A stretch of DNA of 64,000 nt from Burkholderia metallica. GTDB taxonomy: Bacteria > Pseudomonadota > Gammaproteobacteria > Burkholderiales > Burkholderiaceae. The translations under genes and the position numbers were made by a program. The notes under the pieces are model-generated. The model ran no database searches, was not told the DNA's origin, and saw only the letters and a list, made by a program, of their open reading frames with translations. Position 1 is the first letter of the stretch, and the number at the start of each line of letters is the position of its first letter. This document shows positions 44,683 to 56,688 of the stretch, piece by piece. Where the stretch lies: NCBI RefSeq assembly GCF_902832845.1, contig NZ_CADFDB010000004.1:372001-436000 (forward strand). The letters are read 5' to 3'.

Positions 44683-45699
44683 TCAGCGCGCGGGCGCGTC
44701 GGCCGCGCGCTGCCAGCGATGGAACAGGATTGACGCGATCCAGCAGACGAGGAACAGCGCGACGATGCCGTAGCCGATCGAGCCGAAGCGTTCGCCGAGC
44801 GCATCGAGCGCGTCGCGCACGGGCCCCGTCAGCGACAGCTTGTCGGCCAGCAGGCCGGCGGCCTCGATGCCGCCGATCGCGAGCGCGACGGCCGCCGACA
44901 CGAACGTGATGCTCGCGTTGTAGAGCAGCTTGCGCTGCGGATCGTCCATCGCCCAGCCGTACGCGTGAATCATCAGCACATTGTCGGTCGAGTCGATCAG
45001 CGTCATGCCGGCGGTGAACAGCGCGGGAAACAGCATGACCGTATAGACCGGCAGCCCCTGGCTCGCCTGCGCGGCGGCGATCGCGAGCAGGCCGATTTCG
45101 GTCGCGGTATCGAAGCCGAGCCCGAACAGCACGCCGACCGGATACATGTGCCAGCTCTTCGACACGAACCGGAACAGCGGACGCAGCAGCCGGGAGACGA
45201 GCCCGGCAGGCCGGTGCACATGCGCGCGATCGTGCCCGTGTCCGTGTCCGCGCGTGCCGCGATAGCGGCGCCACACGTCGCGCAGGATCATCAGGTTCAC
45301 GCACGCGAGCACGAGCAGGAAGGTGGCCGACACCGCCGTGCCGATCGTGCCGCCGATCTCGCGGAAGGCATCGAACCGGTCGCGCAGCGCGAACGCGGTC
45401 AGCGCGATGCCGAGCGTCGCGGCGATCACGATCGTCGAATGGCCGAGCGAAAAGAACAGCCCGACGCTCACCGGGCGCTGGCCTTCCTGCATCAGTTTGC
45501 GCGTCGCGACGTCGATCGCGGCGATGTGATCGGCGTCGACCGCGTGACGCAGCCCGAGCCCGTATGCGATCGCCGCGGTGCCGAGCAGCAGCGGATGATC
45601 GCGCAACACGGCGAGCGCCCATAGCCAGACGGCGGCGTTCGCGGCAATCAGGCCGGCATAGAGGATCAGCAGGCGGCGCAGGGCAGGGGTGGGCGGCAT
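44683..45699 (-). CDS. Nickel/cobalt permease (HoxN/NixA/NiCoT family)
   Basis: The 338-residue membrane protein has the NiCoT signature in helix two, GLRHAVDADHIAAIDVATRKL, and SVGLFFSLGHSTIVIAATLG. It also has FGLGFDTATEIGLLAIAA and LFPALFTAGMTLIDSTDNVLM. A His-rich cytoplasmic loop (RGHGHGHDRAHVH, about residues 160-175) separates the halves. It imports Ni2+ or Co2+ with high affinity. No urease, hydrogenase or cobalamin gene, nor a riboswitch, is adjacent, so the destination of the metal is open. The start at 45699 is the first ATG near the similarity; the frame extends upstream. Confidence 0.94.
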   Translation of the reverse strand: MPPTPALRRLLILYAGLIAANAAVWLWALAVLRDHPLLLGTAAIAYGLGLRHAVDADHIAAIDVATRKLMQEGQRPVSVGLFFSLGHSTIVIAATLGIALTAFALRDRFDAFREIGGTIGTAVSATFLLVLACVNLMILRDVWRRYRGTRGHGHGHDRAHVHRPAGLVSRLLRPLFRFVSKSWHMYPVGVLFGLGFDTATEIGLLAIAAAQASQGLPVYTVMLFPALFTAGMTLIDSTDNVLMIHAYGWAMDDPQRKLLYNASITFVSAAVALAIGGIEAAGLLADKLSLTGPVRDALDALGERFGSIGYGIVALFLVCWIASILFHRWQRAADAPAR

Positions 45700-45807
45700 C
45701 GGGAGGGTTCCATCTGGCGAATCGCGACGTATTGTGGCACGCGAAAAAAAGCCGGGCATGCCGATCAAAAATTGGCGCGTGGACGAAGCGCGGAGCGCGC
45801 GCCAACG

Positions 45808-45837
45808 AAAAAGGCCCGTCCGGAACCGGACGGGCCT
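45808..45837 (-). terminator. Terminator after fusA
   Basis: On the minus strand a 13-bp stem, AAGGCCCGTCCGG with CCGGACGGGCCTT, is followed by a T-run (plus-strand A residues from 45808). It lies 22 bp beyond the fusA stop codon. Confidence 0.92.
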
Positions 45838-45858
45838 TGCTTGCGAGCGCGCCGCTGC

Positions 45859-47970
45859 TTACTTCACTTTCGCGTTGATCACGGCTTCCGACACGTTGGC
45901 CGGCGTTTCCGCGTAGTGCTTGAACTCCATCGTGTAGGTCGCGCGGCCCTGCGTGGCCGAACGCAGCGACGTCGAATAGCCGAACATCTCCGCGAGCGGC
46001 ACTTCGGCGCGCACCAGCTTGCCGCCGCCGCCCGCAATGTCCTCCATCCCCTGCACGATGCCGCGCCGGCTCGACAGGTCGCCCATCACGTTGCCCATGA
46101 AGTCCTCGGGCGTTTCGACCTCGACCGCCATCATCGGCTCGAGCAGCACCGGCTTAGCGCGGCGCATCGCTTCCTTGAACGCCATCGAACCGGCCATGCG
46201 GAACGCGTTTTCGTTCGAGTCGACGTCGTGGTACGAGCCGAACGTCAGGTGCACCTTCACGTCGACGACCGGATAGCCCGCGAGCACGCCGCTCTTCAGC
46301 GTTTCGGTGATGCCCTTGTCGACGGCCGGGATGAATTCGCGCGGAATCACGCCGCCCTTGATCTCGTCGAGGAACTCGTAGCCCTTGCCCGGGTTCGGTT
46401 CGAGCGTGATCACCGCATGGCCGTACTGACCGCGACCGCCCGACTGCTTGACGAACTTGCCTTCGACGTCGGACGCCGTCGTGCGCACCGTTTCGCGATA
46501 CGCGACCTGCGGCTTGCCGACCGTCGCCTCGACGCCGAATTCACGCTTCATCCGGTCGACCAGGATTTCGAGGTGGAGCTCGCCCATCCCAGAAATGATC
46601 GTCTGGCCGGATTCCTCGTCAGTCTGCACGCGGAACGACGGATCTTCCTGTGCCAGGCGGTTCAGCGCGAGGCCCATCTTTTCCTGGTCGGCCTTCGTCT
46701 TCGGCTCGACGGCCTGCGAGATCACCGGTTCCGGGAATTCCATCTTCTCGAGGATGATCGGCTTGGCCGGATCGCACAGCGTGTCGCCGGTTGTCGCCTC
46801 CTTCAGGCCGACGGCCGCCGCGATGTCGCCCGCGCGCACTTCCTTGATTTCCTTGCGCTCGTTCGCGTGCATCTGCAGGATCCGGCCGAGCCGTTCCTTC
46901 TTGTCCTTGGTCGCGTTGAGCACCGTGTCGCCCGATTCGACGACGCCTGAATACACGCGGAAGAAGATCAGCTGGCCGACGAACGGGTCGGTCATGATCT
47001 TGAACGCGAGCGACGAGAACGGCTCGTCGTCGCTCGGATGACGTTCCGCCGGCTTTTCCGGATCGGCGAAGTCGTGGCCGAGGATTGCCGGCACGTCGAC
47101 GGGCGACGGCAGGTAGTCGATCACCGCGTCGAGCATCGCCTGCACGCCCTTGTTCTTGAACGCGCTGCCGCACAGCATCGGCACGATCTCGTTCGCGATC
47201 GTGCGCTTGCGCAGCGCGGCCTTGATCTCGTCCTCGGTCAGCGATTCGTGGTCGTGCAGGTACTTCTCGAGCAGTTCCTCGCTCGCTTCGGCGGCAGCCT
47301 CGACCATCTTCTCGCGCCACTCGTGTGCGAGTTCGACGAGGTTCGCGGGGATCTCCTCGTACGTGAACTTCACGCCCTGGCTTTCGTCGTCCCACACGAT
47401 CGCCTTCATCTTCACGAGATCGACGACGCCCTGGAAATGATCTTCCGCGCCGATCGGAATCTGGATCGGCACGGCGACGCCTTTCAGGCGCTCGCCGATC
47501 TGCCGCTGCACGCGGAAGAAGTCCGCGCCGACGCGGTCCATCTTGTTGACGAACGCGATGCGCGGCACCTTGTACTTGTTCGCCTGGCGCCACACGGTTT
47601 CGGATTGCGGCTGCACGCCGCCGACCGAGTCGTAGACCATGCACGCACCGTCGAGCACGCGCATCGAGCGCTCGACCTCGATCGTGAAGTCGACGTGCCC
47701 GGGGGTGTCGATGATGTTGATCCGGTGCTCCGGATAGTTGCCGGCCATGCCCTTCCAGAAGGCCGTGGTCGCCGCCGACGTGATCGTGATGCCGCGTTCC
47801 TGCTCCTGTTCCATCCAGTCCATCGTGGCCGCGCCGTCGTGCACTTCGCCGATCTTGTGGCTCACGCCGGTGTAAAACAGGATGCGCTCGGTCGTCGTGG
47901 TCTTGCCGGCATCGATGTGAGCGCTGATCCCGATATTGCGATAGCGCTCGATGGGGGTTTTGCGGGGCAC
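45859..47970 (-). CDS. fusA: Elongation factor G, stand-alone copy
   Basis: The 703-residue protein is full-length EF-G: G1 [12 protein letters not shown], switch [11 protein letters not shown]4 NKMD, then domains II-V with [15 protein letters not shown] and [14 protein letters not shown]. It moves tRNAs and mRNA through the ribosome. The start is GTG at 47970 with a perfect TAAGGAGG 6 nt upstream. It is not beside rpsL, rpsG or tuf, so it is probably a second copy outside the str operon. The sequence is canonical, so it should be active in translocation or ribosome recycling. Confidence 0.95.
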   Translation of the reverse strand: MPRKTPIERYRNIGISAHIDAGKTTTTERILFYTGVSHKIGEVHDGAATMDWMEQEQERGITITSAATTAFWKGMAGNYPEHRINIIDTPGHVDFTIEVERSMRVLDGACMVYDSVGGVQPQSETVWRQANKYKVPRIAFVNKMDRVGADFFRVQRQIGERLKGVAVPIQIPIGAEDHFQGVVDLVKMKAIVWDDESQGVKFTYEEIPANLVELAHEWREKMVEAAAEASEELLEKYLHDHESLTEDEIKAALRKRTIANEIVPMLCGSAFKNKGVQAMLDAVIDYLPSPVDVPAILGHDFADPEKPAERHPSDDEPFSSLAFKIMTDPFVGQLIFFRVYSGVVESGDTVLNATKDKKERLGRILQMHANERKEIKEVRAGDIAAAVGLKEATTGDTLCDPAKPIILEKMEFPEPVISQAVEPKTKADQEKMGLALNRLAQEDPSFRVQTDEESGQTIISGMGELHLEILVDRMKREFGVEATVGKPQVAYRETVRTTASDVEGKFVKQSGGRGQYGHAVITLEPNPGKGYEFLDEIKGGVIPREFIPAVDKGITETLKSGVLAGYPVVDVKVHLTFGSYHDVDSNENAFRMAGSMAFKEAMRRAKPVLLEPMMAVEVETPEDFMGNVMGDLSSRRGIVQGMEDIAGGGGKLVRAEVPLAEMFGYSTSLRSATQGRATYTMEFKHYAETPANVSEAVINAKVK

Positions 47971-48121
47971 GTGAACCTCCTTAGGTTCGGATCGTAAGCG
48001 GGCCGGCTGGGCCGGCCCGGACTGGAACAAGCGAGACTTCAAGCATAGCGCTTGCGCGTGGCTTTTGCAGATGCGGCCGACAACGGTGGATTCAAGCCGG
48101 GCGCAGCCGACGACGGGCGAC

Positions 48122-48153
48122 AAAAAAGCCGGCGCCCAACGGGCAGCCGGCTT
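48122..48153 (-). terminator. Terminator after DUF192 gene
   Basis: On the minus strand AAGCCGGC and GCCGGCTT arms enclose an inner GCCC/GGGC stem, followed by six T residues (plus-strand 48122-48127). It separates the DUF192 gene from fusA. Confidence 0.88.
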
Positions 48154-48189
48154 AGGTCGATACGCGGCGCGACGCCGCGGCGAGGGCCG

Positions 48190-48690
48190 TTATTGGGCCT
48201 GCGGCAGACCTTCGAGCTTCATGCCGGGCTTGATGCCCTTCGCCGCGAACCAGCCCTTGCTCATTTCGAGCGCATAGACGCCGTTGTTGCGCGGGCAGTG
48301 GTTGTCGGTCGTTTCGGCCTTCATCTCGTCGATGTCGGTGATCGTGCCGTCCGCGCGAATGAACGCGATCGACAGCGGAATCAGCGTGTTCTTCATCCAG
48401 AAGCAGTGCACCGCGTTCTCGTTGAACACGAACAGCATGCCTTCGTTCGGCGCGAGCTGCGAACGGTACATCAGCCCCTGTTCGCGATCGGGGTCGTTCG
48501 CGGCGACGGCCGCGTCGATCACGTACATGCCGGCGCGCAGCTTCACGCGCGGGAATTCGCTCGGCTGCTTCGCGCCGGGCGGCACCTGCGCGCCGGCGGC
48601 CTGCATGCCGAGCGCGAGGACGGCGAGCGCGGCGGGGAACACAGCGGCGCGCGCGAGGCGGCCGAGCGACGAGCGAAGGGAGAATGACAC
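48190..48690 (-). CDS. DUF192 family exported protein
   Basis: The 166-residue protein has an N-terminal signal peptide (LARAAVFPAALAVLALGMQAAGAQ, residues about 11-34) and a DUF192 domain: VKLRAGMYVIDAAVAANDPDREQGLMYRSQLAPNEGMLFVF, CFWMKNTLIPLSIAFIRADGTI and ALEMSKGWFAAKGIKPGMKL. DUF192 proteins are small periplasmic beta proteins of unknown function. The start is GTG at 48690 with AGGAG upstream. It lies upstream of fusA on the same strand but is separated from it by a terminator. Confidence 0.9.
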   Translation of the reverse strand: MSFSLRSSLGRLARAAVFPAALAVLALGMQAAGAQVPPGAKQPSEFPRVKLRAGMYVIDAAVAANDPDREQGLMYRSQLAPNEGMLFVFNENAVHCFWMKNTLIPLSIAFIRADGTITDIDEMKAETTDNHCPRNNGVYALEMSKGWFAAKGIKPGMKLEGLPQAQ

Positions 48691-48750
48691 AGCTGGGCTC
48701 CTGTCTGGAAAGCAAGACCCGCATGGTACGCGATGCGTGCCGGCAGGCAC

Positions 48751-48790
48751 AAAAAAGAAAAAGGCAGATCGCCTTGCGGTGATCTGCCTT
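48751..48790 (-). terminator. Terminator after the Asr-like small gene
   Basis: On the minus strand AAGGCAGATC and GATCTGCCTT form a 10-bp stem (48761-48770 with 48781-48790), followed by T-rich sequence (plus-strand A-runs at 48751-48762). Confidence 0.9.
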
Positions 48791-48850
48791 TCAACGCCGT
48801 AAGAACGGCAGAACTGCGTGTTCTTGACTGCGTTATTACAGCAAGCTTAC

Positions 48851-49066
48851 TTAGTTCGAAGCAGCTGCCGGTGCTGCTGCGTCGCTTGCTGCAGCCTTCT
48901 TCGATGCCTTGTGGTGCTTCTTGGCTGCGTGGTGCTTCTTGGCAGCGTGCTTAGCCGGTGCCGAAGCAGCTTCAGCAGCAGCCGGAGCAGCTTCCGGAGC
49001 CGATGCTTGTGCGAAAGCAGCCGTTGCGAAGAGGCCAGCGACCAGAGCGGCGATCAGTTTGTTCAT
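48851..49066 (-). CDS. Small secreted Ala/Lys/His-rich protein, acid-shock (Asr)-like
   Basis: The 71-residue product has a signal peptide (MNKLIAALVAGLFATAAFAQA) and a mature part of low complexity: an Ala/Glu-rich stretch, then APAKHAAKKHHAAKKHHK, then an Ala/Ser-rich tail. The KKHH repeats recall the periplasmic acid-shock protein Asr of enteric bacteria, though the likeness could be compositional. GAGGAAC precedes the ATG. The gene has its own terminator. Palindromes GTTAATTAAC (49086-49095) and GAGAAATTTCTC (49164-49175) lie upstream and suggest regulation. Confidence 0.8.
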   Translation of the reverse strand: MNKLIAALVAGLFATAAFAQASAPEAAPAAAEAASAPAKHAAKKHHAAKKHHKASKKAAASDAAAPAAASN

Positions 49067-49347
49067 GTTGTGTTCCTCAGCTTTAGTTAATTAACCAAAT
49101 GACCCGGCAATAGGAGTCATGTCGTCTAACGGTGCCATCCACCTTTCGGTTGACAGACGCTTCGAGAAATTTCTCATTGCGCTGCGGGCGCCGAATCGTA
49201 TTCGAGAAAAACGTCGCTTTCGTGACGCAAACACGGGTTCGGCTGCCAATGCCGGATAGCTAAGGTTGGCATCTGCGTGGTTTAACGCGCGATCTTCGCG
49301 GGCGGTTGACGAAAAAGATGACGAAAAATTCGCGTGTCTCGCCTGCG
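49067..49347. promoter_or_regulatory. Palindrome-rich upstream region of the Asr-like gene
   Basis: Three dyads lie here: GTTAATTAAC at 49086-49095, within a 16-bp near-palindrome and 20 bp before the start codon; GAGAAATTTCTC at 49164-49175; and CGAAT(CGT)ATTCG at about 49191-49203. They stand out against GC-rich DNA. No gene is present. The regulators are unknown. Confidence 0.5.
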
Positions 49348-49926
49348 TCATCCGGCGGCCGCGAAACCGTCCCACGGCGCGCGCGGCGGTAGCGCGATCG
49401 TTTCGCCCGGTGCAATGCCGAGCGCGAATATGTCCAGTGCGCCGATGCCGACGCGCACCAGGCGCAACGTCGGGAAGCCCATGGCCGCCGTCATCCGGCG
49501 CACCTGCCGGTTCTTGCCTTCGGTGATCGCGAGTTCGATCCAGGTGGTCGGGATCGCGGCACGGTAGCGGATCGGCGGGGTGCGTGCCCACAGCGTGTCG
49601 GGCGGCTCGATGAATTCGGCGCGGCACGGACGCGTCACGTAGTCGCCGAGATCGACGCCGCGGGCGAGCGCCTTCAGGTCGGCGGGGCCGGGCGCGCCCT
49701 CGACCTGCGCCCAGTAGCGCTTGACGAGCTTGTGGCGCGGCTCGGCGATGCGCGCCTGCAGCGCGCCGTCGTCGGTGAGCAGCAGCAACCCTTCGCTGTC
49801 CGCGTCGAGCCGCCCGGCCGCGTACACGCCGGGCGTTTTTACCCAGTCGCCGAGCGACGGGCGCGTCTCGTGCGCGGAAAACTGGCAAATCGTGCCGAAC
49901 GGCTTGTTGAGGGCGATCAGGTTCAT
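49348..49926 (-). CDS. rluE: 23S rRNA pseudouridine synthase, RsuA/RluE family
   Basis: The 192-residue protein is a single-domain pseudouridine synthase without an S4 domain, as in RluE. It has NLIALNKPFGTICQFSAHE, the catalytic Asp in VYAAGRLDADSEGLLLLTDDG, HKLVKRYWAQVEG and ELAITEGKNRQVRRMTAAMGFPTLRLVRVGIGAL. In E. coli RluE modifies position 2457 of 23S rRNA. The size and lack of an S4 domain favour RluE over RluB/RluF. It is divergent from icd. Confidence 0.92.
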   Translation of the reverse strand: MNLIALNKPFGTICQFSAHETRPSLGDWVKTPGVYAAGRLDADSEGLLLLTDDGALQARIAEPRHKLVKRYWAQVEGAPGPADLKALARGVDLGDYVTRPCRAEFIEPPDTLWARTPPIRYRAAIPTTWIELAITEGKNRQVRRMTAAMGFPTLRLVRVGIGALDIFALGIAPGETIALPPRAPWDGFAAAG

Positions 49927-50203
49927 GGCGGAGCGGCCGTCCGGCGTGCCGCGGGAAGCGGGGGCGGGCGGTCTATGGCAAATGGCGGAATCTTAATGCA
50001 TAATACGGAACGGCAAGTCCTCTGTCTTATATAAGACATAAGTGGGGTCTTGATACGCAGTGCCGCGCTTCGTGCCGAAGTGCCCGGTTGGGGCGCTAGA
50101 ATAGCGGCTCGCTGTTGCCGTCACGGGGTGGCCATGTCGCGCCCCCGCCGCGCGCGCAGCTTCGACCAGCATCACCTGCTCAGCCACGTCACTGGAGTCG
50201 ATC
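49927..50203. other. Intergenic region between rluE and icd with a palindromic operator
   Basis: The 277 bp contain CATAAT (49999-50004), a 16-bp perfect palindrome at 50023-50038, and TAGAAT (50097-50102). The two AT hexamers are possible -10 elements of icd. I see no gene. Confidence 0.6.
50023..50038. promoter_or_regulatory. 16-bp perfect palindrome upstream of icd (candidate operator)
   Basis: TGTCTTATATAAGACA is a perfect palindrome in GC-rich DNA. It begins about 19 bp after the CATAAT hexamer, so a bound protein would sit just downstream of the transcription start and could block it. I recall similar TCTTATATAAGA palindromes predicted upstream of tricarboxylic-acid-cycle genes in beta-proteobacteria, where a GntR-type regulator was proposed; I cannot check this here. 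Confidence 0.65.
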
Positions 50204-51460
<1,257 letters not shown>

Positions 51461-51585
51461 GACCCCTTCCGGGGTGGGCCGGCAGGTTGCCGGCCGCCCC
51501 GGCGCTGACTGCCGGCGCCGGAGCGTTTCGTGGATGGCAGGTTTGTTGGCGGGGCGGCCACGCGGCCCTGCAAGGTAGAACATGA

Positions 51586-53937
<2,352 letters not shown>

Positions 53938-54015
53938 CGCGGGCCGCGCCATCGCGCGAGCCGATGCGTGTGTCGGCGCGGCGGGTATTGCTGCCTGCCG
54001 CCCGCTACAAAAGAC

Positions 54016-54043
54016 AAACGCCCCGGATGTCCGGGGCGTTTTT
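54016..54043. terminator. Terminator after monomeric IDH gene
   Basis: A 12-bp stem (AAACGCCCCGGA at 54016-54027 with TCCGGGGCGTTT at 54030-54041) encloses TG and is followed by T residues on the plus strand. It may also serve the convergent small gene. Confidence 0.92.
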
Positions 54044-54060
54044 CGTTTCCGGCTTGTCAT

Positions 54061-54285
54061 TCAGACGTGAACGATTTCCCATTCGGCGATTTCGTGCGGC
54101 ACTTCGAGCGTCGCGGTATCCAGTTCGGACAGTTGCTCGCAGTCGCCGCGGGAGATGTGGTCGGCTGCCACTTCGGGGCACGAGAATGCGCCGAGCAGGG
54201 CGTTGCCGAACGTCGCTTCCCAGCCGCCGTTACCCGGCAGGATGTAGAACGACCCGAGCGCTGAACCAAAGCGAAATCCCTTCAT
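54061..54285 (-). CDS. Small hypothetical protein, 74 residues
   Basis: I do not recognise a family. The protein is short and acidic in its second half. Its start, MKGFRFGSALGSFYILPG, is followed by NGGWEATFGNALLGAFSCPEVAADHISRGDCEQLSELDTATLEVP, and it has no signal peptide or membrane helix. A strong AAAGGGAG sequence 8 nt upstream of the ATG at 54285 supports it as a real gene. It converges on the monomeric IDH gene and faces away from the AT-rich patch at 54465-54610. Confidence 0.7.
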   Translation of the reverse strand: MKGFRFGSALGSFYILPGNGGWEATFGNALLGAFSCPEVAADHISRGDCEQLSELDTATLEVPHEIAEWEIVHV

Positions 54286-54917
54286 TTCCGTTCTCCCTTT
54301 CTGATCACAAGCGATTCTGTTGTGCCGTTTGCCGGTTCGACCGGCAGCGGCCCGACTGGCTGCTTGCGCCGGGTTCCGTATCGAACGTCGTGGCGAAGCG
54401 TCAGTGCATGGGACAAAGTCTACGTCCGCGACCCGCTCGGATGGTGCGTGTAGAACGGCTTCACTAAACAAAAATTCTCGTTTAAAAACAAAGAATTATT
54501 TCATTCGTTTTGTATTGCGGAACGTTTTTCGGCATCGCGAAACGGGAATTTTGTGCTCTGCACCACAAATTTTTATAACGTAGTGATTTGTTCCGCATCG
54601 TGAAATATTGGCGGGTTTGCGATCGGGGGACGCGACCGGTGCAGGGTGAGGGCTGAACGGCAAGCGGCGGACGACCGGCCGGCGGGGGCACGCGGCAGGG
54701 TCGAACGACGGCTACGGTTGCGGGTGAGTGGGTGCTTCGCGGATCGACGCCGCCGGTCGAGACGTGCCGAATTCGATGCGCCGGCAAGGGCGGGTCCTGC
54801 GGCATTTCGCCGCTCGGTCGGCGGTGGTGCTTCCCGCCAGGGGCCGGCGGTTATGATGACGCGGGCATTGGCGTCGCATCGGCCGCGCGACGCAGCATGG
54901 ATAACGAGGAACGATAG
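54286..54917. other. AT-rich divergent intergenic region before the multicopper oxidase gene
   Basis: Of these 632 bp, about 54465-54610 is sharply AT-rich compared with the rest of the window. Two 15-bp sites, TTCGGCATCGCGAAA (54528-54542) and TTCCGCATCGTGAAA (54591-54605), match at 13 positions and lie 63 bp apart. They look like IclR-type operators. I see no gene and no mobile-element remnant. Confidence 0.6.
54528..54605. promoter_or_regulatory. Pair of near-identical IclR-like sites, 63 bp apart
   Basis: Sites at 54528-54542 and 54591-54605 share a dyad of the form TTC-N-GCATCG-N-GAAA. The 63-bp spacing is six helical turns, which would put bound proteins on one face. A further half-site, ATTGCGGAAC, lies at 54514-54523. 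No IclR regulator gene is in the window. The assignment to IclR is by consensus only. Confidence 0.4.
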
Positions 54918-56507
54918 ATGATACGGAGAACCTTCCTGTCGCGCGCCATCGGTGTCGCAGCCGCGTCGCTGTTCGCGCGCACCGCGTGGGCGCAGCATGC
55001 CGGTCACGCCGGCATGGACTCGATGGACGACATGCCGGGCATGTCGGGGATGGCGGCTCACGGGTCGCACGGCAAGGCCGCGCCGGCCGCGCTCGCGGCC
55101 GCCGATGCGTTGCCGGCCGGCGCGCCGCTCGCGGCGCTGCGCACGCTCGCGAACGAAAGCCGCGAGCCCGGCACGTTCCGGGCCACGCTGGTGGCGCAGC
55201 CGGTGGCGCGCCCGATGCTGCTCGGCGCCCGGCCGACCACGTTCTGGCAGTTCGGCGCGGGCACGCAGGGCCCGGTCGTCGGTCCGCTGATCGACGTGCG
55301 CGAGGGCGACACGGTCGAGATCAGGTTCGTGAACAAGCTGCGGCAGCCGTCGACGATCCACTGGCACGGCCTGCCCGTGCCGCCCGACCAGGACGGCAAC
55401 CCGTCCGATCCCGTCGCGCCCGGCGCGTCGCGCGTGTACCGCTTCACGCTGCCGAAGGGGAGCGCCGGCACCTACTGGTACCACCCGCATCCGCACATGA
55501 TGACGGCCGAGCAGGTGTTCCGCGGGCTGGCCGGCCCGTTCGTCGTGCGCGCCGCGGACGATCCGCTGGCGGGCTGGCCCGAGCGCAACCTGTTCGTGTC
55601 GGACCTGAAGCTTGCGCGCGACGGCACGATCGCCCCGAACGACATGATGGACTGGATGAACGGCCGCGAAGGTCAGTTCGTGCTCGTCAACGGCGCGCGC
55701 CGGCCGCGGATCGACGTCGCCGGCGACGAGCGCTGGCGCGTGTGGAACGCGTGCAGCGCGCGCTACCTGCGCGTCGCGTTCGACGACGGCCGCGCGTTCG
55801 AGCATGTGGGCACCGACGGCGGGCTGTTCGCCGCGCCGCGCCGCGTCACGTCGCTGCTGATCGCGCCGGGCGAACGTGCGGAGCTGCTGGTGCGCGCCGG
55901 CGATCATGCGTCGCACGCGGTGCTGCAGGCGGCCGAATACGACCGCCGCAAGATGTCGATGTCGCACGACGACGGGCACGGCAGCCTGCCGCCCGATCCG
56001 GCGCTGGCCCTGGCGGACGTCGCGTTCGCGCCGGCCGCCCCCCGCGTGCTGCCGGCCACCCTGCGCGCGGTGCCGCCGCTGGGCGAGCCGGTCGCGCACA
56101 AGGAGGTCGCGTTCGGCGAAGAGATGGACATGGACGCGATGATGAAGGGCGGCGCGCACGGGCGCCCGGCGGGCATGCGCTTCACGATCAACGGCGAGAC
56201 CTACGCGGCGCACCGCGCGACGCTAACGAGCCGCCGCGGCGACGTCGAGCGCTGGACGATCCGCAACGGCACCGACATGGATCACCCGTTCCACCTGCAC
56301 GGCACGCAGTTCCAGGTGATCGAGCGCGCAGCGGACGGTTCGCGCACGAGCGAACCGTTCCGCGCATGGCGCGATACCGTGAACGTGCGCAGCGGTGAAA
56401 CCGTGTCGATTCTCGTCACGCAGGACATGCCCGGCGAGCGCATGTTTCATTGCCACATTCTCGAACACGAGGATCTCGGCATGATGGGCACGCTGAAAGT
56501 CGTGTAA
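54918..56507 (+). CDS. Multicopper oxidase, Tat-exported
   Basis: The 529-residue protein has a twin-arginine signal (MIRRTFLSRAIGVAAASLFARTAWAQ) and then a Met/His-rich stretch (HAGHAGMDSMDDMPGMSGM). Copper motifs are all present: STIHWHGLPVP, YWYHPHPHMM, DHPFHLHGTQF and MFHCHILEHEDLGMMG, which gives the type 1 and trinuclear sites. It is of the CueO/CopA/laccase type, likely oxidising Cu(I) or phenols in the periplasm. GAGGAAC precedes ATG 54918. No copper efflux pump or CopB/CopCD gene is adjacent. Confidence 0.94.
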   Translation: MIRRTFLSRAIGVAAASLFARTAWAQHAGHAGMDSMDDMPGMSGMAAHGSHGKAAPAALAAADALPAGAPLAALRTLANESREPGTFRATLVAQPVARPMLLGARPTTFWQFGAGTQGPVVGPLIDVREGDTVEIRFVNKLRQPSTIHWHGLPVPPDQDGNPSDPVAPGASRVYRFTLPKGSAGTYWYHPHPHMMTAEQVFRGLAGPFVVRAADDPLAGWPERNLFVSDLKLARDGTIAPNDMMDWMNGREGQFVLVNGARRPRIDVAGDERWRVWNACSARYLRVAFDDGRAFEHVGTDGGLFAAPRRVTSLLIAPGERAELLVRAGDHASHAVLQAAEYDRRKMSMSHDDGHGSLPPDPALALADVAFAPAAPRVLPATLRAVPPLGEPVAHKEVAFGEEMDMDAMMKGGAHGRPAGMRFTINGETYAAHRATLTSRRGDVERWTIRNGTDMDHPFHLHGTQFQVIERAADGSRTSEPFRAWRDTVNVRSGETVSILVTQDMPGERMFHCHILEHEDLGMMGTLKVV

Positions 56508-56596
56508 CGAAGTGGTGATTATGTTTCACGTACCGGACGAGTATGCGATCTGCGCGTGCGACGAGACAATACGTGTTCAATTATCGGGATTGAACG

Positions 56597-56631
56597 AAAA
56601 GGCCGGCCAATCGATAATCGATTGGCCGGCC
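56597..56631 (-). terminator. Second (distal) terminator of the cold-shock gene
   Basis: A 14-bp perfect stem (GGCCGGCCAATCGA at 56601-56614 with its complement at 56618-56631) encloses TAA. On the minus strand it is followed by four T residues. Confidence 0.8.
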
Positions 56632-56634
56632 TCG

Positions 56635-56668
56635 AAAAAAAGAAACCCGGCGCAATGCGCCGGGTTTC
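56635..56668 (-). terminator. First (proximal) terminator of the cold-shock gene
   Basis: A 12-13-bp stem (GAAACCCGGCGC with its complement, 56641-56668) encloses a three-base loop. On the minus strand it is followed by a run of seven T residues (plus-strand A-run 56635-56641). It lies 20 bp after the stop codon. Confidence 0.93.
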
Positions 56669-56688
56669 TTCGTCTGATATCCGGTGCC

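Noticed and set aside
41222-45805. A minus-strand frame open for over 1500 codons across the CoA-transferase to NiCoT region
   Set aside because: It crosses five well-supported genes on both strands and has the Arg/Ala-rich composition of GC-rich shadow frames.
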